Of a stretch of DNA of 64,000 bases, positions 60,995 through 64,000 are shown piece by piece. How positions within the stretch are numbered: position 1 is the stretch's first letter; each line of letters begins with the position of its first letter. The notes beneath the pieces were generated by a model. That model saw only the letters and a list, made by a program, of their open reading frames with translations. It searched no databases and was not told where the DNA came from. The position numbers and the translations under genes are program-made. This DNA is from GCA-003244245 sp963822695 (lineage in GTDB: Bacteria; Actinomycetota; Actinomycetes; Mycobacteriales; Pseudonocardiaceae): the NCBI GenBank assembly GCA_963822695.1, contig CAWGJH010000032.1:186001-250000 (forward strand), written 5' to 3'.

Positions 60995-61928
60995 ATGCAG
61001 CTGCTGTCCACCGACCGCCCCCAAGCCCCCACAGCGCTTCTCGCCGAGCTGCGCCGCAATCGCACGATCAGCGCGGCGCAGCTAAAACGAACCCTCGACG
61101 CGTGGGATCTACGCCCTCTCACCGGTGGACGTAACAACGACGTCTACCTGGACCGGGCCGCATGGCCTGACCTGCATCAAGGTCTACCAGGTGAACGAGC
61201 GGCGGCGTGTCCAGCGTGAGTGGCACGCCCTGACCCTGCTCGCCCGGCACGGCGCCGAGTACGCACCGGCCCCCCTATGGATTGACGAGGCATCCGACCA
61301 GCCTGCCATTGGTATGAGCCTGCTGCCCGGCTCTCCCCTGCTCGACGTTGACGACATGCCGGGAGCACTCAAGGCACTCGCTGAGATCACCCGGGCACTG
61401 CAGGACATCCCCCTGAGCGAGCCGCTGGCCACGTGGGACCGGATCGACTCCGCCGAGCATTACATCACCCGCCTGACCGACGTCTGGCCCCAACAGCTCG
61501 CCGAGCAGGCCGACGACCCGCGAACCGGTGACATGCTCGCCCTGCTGCGCCGATGGCACCACAGCGGCGACGCGGAAACCCTGGCCCGCCCAGCCCGCTT
61601 CGTCTTCTCCCGGGGAGACTCCAACCTGGTGAACTGGCTGCACGACGGCGACACCGTGCGTTGTGTCGACTTCGAGTTCTCCGGCCGCAGCGACGTCGCC
61701 TTCGACGCCGCCGACCAGGTCGAGCACATCAGCTCCCGCGCCATCCCCGACGACACCTGGCACGACCTGGAAGCCAGCCTCGGTGTCGATCACCACAACA
61801 GGCAACGCTTCCACGCGGCGCAACGAACCTGCGCGTTGCGCTGGCTAGCCGTTCTGTGGAAACAGCGCCAGCGACGTGCAGAAGAATTCACCATTCAACT
61901 CGACCGAGTACGCTTACTTCAAAGCTGA
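60995..61928 (+). pseudogene. Aminoglycoside-phosphotransferase-family gene, one frameshift
   Basis: ATG 60995 encodes LKRTLDAWDLRPLTGGRNND, the first strand region. Near 61148 two bases appear to be missing; the next frame gives WTGPHGLTCIKVYQVNERRR, EWHALTLLARHGAEYAPAPL, the catalytic-loop FSRGDSNLVNWLHDGDTVRC (normally HGDxxxxN; here Ser-Arg replaces His-x) and VDFEFSGRSDVAFDAADQVE with the metal Asp. About 300 residues in all. It is the third gene of a kinase/kinase/APH group, all damaged. Its 3' end is duplicated at 48609-48993. Confidence 0.8.
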
Positions 61929-62010
61929 AAATAGGTACTGCCTGCCGGCACCGACAGAGCTAGCTCGCTCATCGGTCCGCCAATGCTCAGCGAAGCGTCG
62001 TGGCCGAATG
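61630..62010 (+). repeat. Direct repeat, right copy (APH 3' end)
   Basis: This is the intact parent of 48609-48993. It covers the last 100 codons of the APH gene and about 80 bases after its stop, to CTCAGCGAAG. jetB begins (3' end) only 45 bases further on. The two repeats are in the same orientation and could recombine to excise the intervening DNA. Confidence 0.85.
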
Positions 62011-62054
62011 CTTCCGTCGCGCCGCCCACGCAGCGAGAGCGCAATACCCGGCGG

Positions 62055-63260
62055 TCATCTCTCTTGCACCACCGGGGTAGCGACGGCGAACCGGGCGGCG
62101 GCAGGCCGAGCGCGCACCCCGCCGTCCTCGCGGGCGGCGAGTTTGAAGGCGCACAGCACGTCCACCGCGCCGGCAGCGAGCCGGGCCGCCCCGTCCTCGG
62201 AGCGGTAGGTCTTGGCCCAGCTGGGAAATCGTTCCAGCAGGACGACGGCGCGGCGGACCAGCTCACCCTCGGCAACCGGCGCGCCCGCCGCGACGAGATG
62301 ATCGAGCAATACCAGCGCGGCGACTTTCGGATGCGACGCGTCGTCGGGAAAACGCTGGTCGGTGGCCAGCCCGTCGGGATCGACAAGCAGGTAGCCCTCG
62401 GCCCGCTCCTCGAGGATGAACCCAGCCTGCTCGGCGGCCAGCCGGATCAGGCGCCGCCCCGTGGGGCTGGCGAGGTAGCCGAGCTGGGCCTCGGTGAGCT
62501 CGTCGCGGTAGACCACGGGATCATCGAGCAGCGCCCGGGTGATGCTGTGCCGCAGCCACAGGTTGCGCTGCGTGTCGGCGGCCTCACCGCCGGCCGGGGC
62601 GGCCCCGTAACGCGGCTCTTTCGTCAGCAGAGTCAGCACAGTCGGGTCATCGAGGTCGACCGTGGAGGGTGTCTGCGGCGCGGCGAGCAGCCGCAGCAGC
62701 AACGTCGTGTCCACCTGGAACAGCACCTTCGCGGTGTCGGAATCCAGGTAGGACTCGGCGGTGCCGTCCAGGGCGCGCAGCGCGCCGGCCCGCTCCAGCA
62801 GCTTCAGGGCATCGACGAACGCGGCTCGCTCGGAGCGCCGGGACGTCTGGAAAGACTCAATGCCCGGTTCCGCCGCGGTGGCGTGCGCGACCCGGTCAGC
62901 GAGCAGGCCGATGGTGGTGACGGGGGTGGCCAGCAGCTCAGCGCAGACAATCGCCAGCAACGTGTAACGGCGACGGTCAAAGGGGGCGCGAGTGCTCCGG
63001 TCCCGGCGCAGCGGCCGGGTGGCGTCTATCTCGGGACGGATCTTGAGCAGCCGGGCGTAACCATCGCGGGCCTCCACGACCAGCCGCCAGCCGCAGTACT
63101 CCTCGAACCAGCGGGCCAGCGCGTCGCGGCGGCGGCGAACCAGGTCGAACCCGTTCGGGTCGGCGCAGACGGTGAGCAGTGGGTGGGCCAGCAGCAGCCG
63201 GATCGCTCGGGAGGTCTCCTCGGCCTCGATCCGGTCCAGCTGGCTCCCGAGGCCGCTCAT
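62055..63260 (-). CDS. jetB: Wadjet type II JetB (TIGR02678/DUF2398)
   Basis: A 401-residue TIGR02678 protein: AEETSRAIRLLLAHPLLTVC, RRDALARWFEEYCGWRLVVE, LKIRPEIDATRPLRRD, then winged-helix-like RRYTLLAIVCAELLATPVTT and YLLVDPDGLATDQRFPDDAS. It is the MukE/kite-like subunit of type II Wadjet. ATG 63260 overlaps the jetA stop (ATGA). Its C-terminus ends ARFAVATPVVQER at TGA 62055, and ATGACC over the stop is all that remains of the jetC start; jetC itself is 15 kb away. The gene is intact. Confidence 0.9.
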   Translation of the reverse strand: MSGLGSQLDRIEAEETSRAIRLLLAHPLLTVCADPNGFDLVRRRRDALARWFEEYCGWRLVVEARDGYARLLKIRPEIDATRPLRRDRSTRAPFDRRRYTLLAIVCAELLATPVTTIGLLADRVAHATAAEPGIESFQTSRRSERAAFVDALKLLERAGALRALDGTAESYLDSDTAKVLFQVDTTLLLRLLAAPQTPSTVDLDDPTVLTLLTKEPRYGAAPAGGEAADTQRNLWLRHSITRALLDDPVVYRDELTEAQLGYLASPTGRRLIRLAAEQAGFILEERAEGYLLVDPDGLATDQRFPDDASHPKVAALVLLDHLVAAGAPVAEGELVRRAVVLLERFPSWAKTYRSEDGAARLAAGAVDVLCAFKLAAREDGGVRARPAAARFAVATPVVQER

Positions 63261-64000
63261 GACCCGCCTACCGCAGCCGCCGGCAACTGTGCGCCAAGGG
63301 CATGGGAGCCGAGCACCTGGACGTCGATGATGTAGTCCGGACCGGTGAAGACGCCCTTGCGGGTGCGCAGGGTGGCCCGAGAGCCATCGGCGGGAGCTCG
63401 GAGCACCAGCTCCACCCGGCCGTCCGTGGACGTTCCCCGACGGTGGCCGGCCAGGTCGGGCGGCGCGCTGAGCGCTCGGCCGAGCAGCTCCAGCAACCGC
63501 TCGAAGCGACCGTGCTCCAGGATCCCCCGATGCTCCATGGCACACAAGCTCGAAAGGCGCACCGGACCCGCGGTGGACAGCCGTCCCCAGGCGGCTTCCA
63601 GCTCGGCGCGCTCGTGGGCGGCGCGGTGTTGGCGGGCGCGGCGTAGCTCGTGAACGTCGCGGACGGCGGCGGTGCGGGAATTCTGCTCGAGGCGGCCACG
63701 GCTGCGCAAGTGGGGGGAGACCGGCACCCGTGGCGCGTCGGCCCAGGCGGTGGCGGCGGGCACCAGATCCTCATCGGCCAGGCCGAGTTGGGTGTGCCGG
63801 GCTGGCCACAGCCCGAACGCGGCCGCAGCCAGCCGGTGCGCGTCGGTGCTGGTGGGGCAGGCAGCGAAGGCGCGGGCCAAGGCGCGGAAGTCGGCCGCCG
63901 CGCTGCAGGCTCGGCGGCGCGCCTCGGTGTGCCGCTCCAACACCCGCATCAGGGCCACGATCGCGCGGCGGGCGACGTCTTGCAGGGCCGCGGCACGCGG
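63257..64000 (-). CDS. jetA: Wadjet type II JetA (TIGR02677/DUF2397), cut by the window end
   Basis: The last 248 codons are visible and the frame runs open through position 64000. Features: LMRVLERHTEARRRACSAAA, DFRALARAFAACPTSTDAHR, AAAFGLWPARHTQLGLADED and the C-terminal PDYIIDVQVLGSHALGAQLP. It is the MukF/kleisin-like subunit of type II Wadjet. The stop overlaps jetB by four bases. The N-terminal half lies outside the window. Confidence 0.88.
   Translation of the reverse strand, partial: PRAAALQDVARRAIVALMRVLERHTEARRRACSAAADFRALARAFAACPTSTDAHRLAAAAFGLWPARHTQLGLADEDLVPAATAWADAPRVPVSPHLRSRGRLEQNSRTAAVRDVHELRRARQHRAAHERAELEAAWGRLSTAGPVRLSSLCAMEHRGILEHGRFERLLELLGRALSAPPDLAGHRRGTSTDGRVELVLRAPADGSRATLRTRKGVFTGPDYIIDVQVLGSHALGAQLPAAAVGGS

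Overview
The window is about 70% G+C and carries gene families typical of filamentous actinomycetes: DUF397 with XRE-DUF5753 pairs, DUF5919 and DUF6247 proteins, Pra-like activators of actinomycete integrative elements (AICEs), and TIR-STAND-WD40 proteins. A Pseudonocardiales-type host is likely, but the species cannot be fixed from the sequence. Nearly all of it is accessory DNA: a nested defence and mobile-element region with no ribosomal, housekeeping or complete tRNA genes. Many genes carry a single-base frameshift or one in-frame stop, often in C or G runs. These are either young pseudogenes or assembly indels, and each is noted where seen.

1-19.8 kb is a graveyard of integrative elements. 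It holds a Pra-like gene and partner, an XRE-DUF5919 regulator with a NUDIX hydrolase, and an HD-domain gene with an in-frame stop. An ISAs1 fossil (3510-5470) still has inverted repeats and a decayed target duplication. Next come a TIR-STAND-WD40 gene with 14 near-identical 138-bp repeats and four frameshifts (5544-9617), a broken cold-shock gene, and a lower-GC stretch with a decayed TIGR04255 operon. Two copies of a long-hairpin repeat, half-tRNA remnants, a broken DUF2127 gene, a DUF6247/RelE-like pair and an IS982 copy inserted in an integrase remnant complete the region.

20-31.5 kb holds a SNF2-type helicase with a zinc-ribbon partner, a DUF4062-NB-ARC-TPR gene, three SDR genes (one internally deleted), a GAF-PAS-GAF-PP2C phosphatase, a short collagen-like peptide gene, and a perfect 54-bp palindrome between convergent genes.

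31.5-64 kb is framed by a type II Wadjet (JetABCD, TIGR02677-02680) operon, all on the minus strand, that has been pulled apart. jetA-jetB lie at 62-64 kb, jetC at 43-47 kb and jetD at 31.5-32.8 kb. About 10 kb sits between jetC and jetD: heptad-repeat coiled-coil genes following jetC, a decayed RHH-MazF pair, an intact TIR-STAND-WD40 gene, SSB, XRE-DUF5753/DUF397, a MazG-like gene, and a 47-residue charged peptide overlapping a PIMT-like methyltransferase. About 15 kb sits between jetB and jetC: PadR, a membrane/sigma-region fusion, a TPR regulator and damaged kinase and phosphotransferase genes.

The 15 kb insert also contains the most novel material, two adjacent minus-strand operons. Operon 1 (55.6-59.2 kb) encodes a MazG/MazG_C-type hydrolase, a DUF1599 protein, a TylF-like methyltransferase and a 5-hmdU-DNA-kinase-like helical protein. 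Operon 2 (51.25-55.35 kb) has six tightly overlapping genes: an acyl-carrier-like protein, a thymidylate-synthase-fold protein, AcpS, an XRE regulator, an ImmA/IrrE metallopeptidase fused to a chagasin-type (I42) cysteine-protease inhibitor, and a papain-like (C1) protease. I infer a pyrimidine or nucleotide modification system coupled to a protease-inhibitor switch. I know of no described system with this composition.
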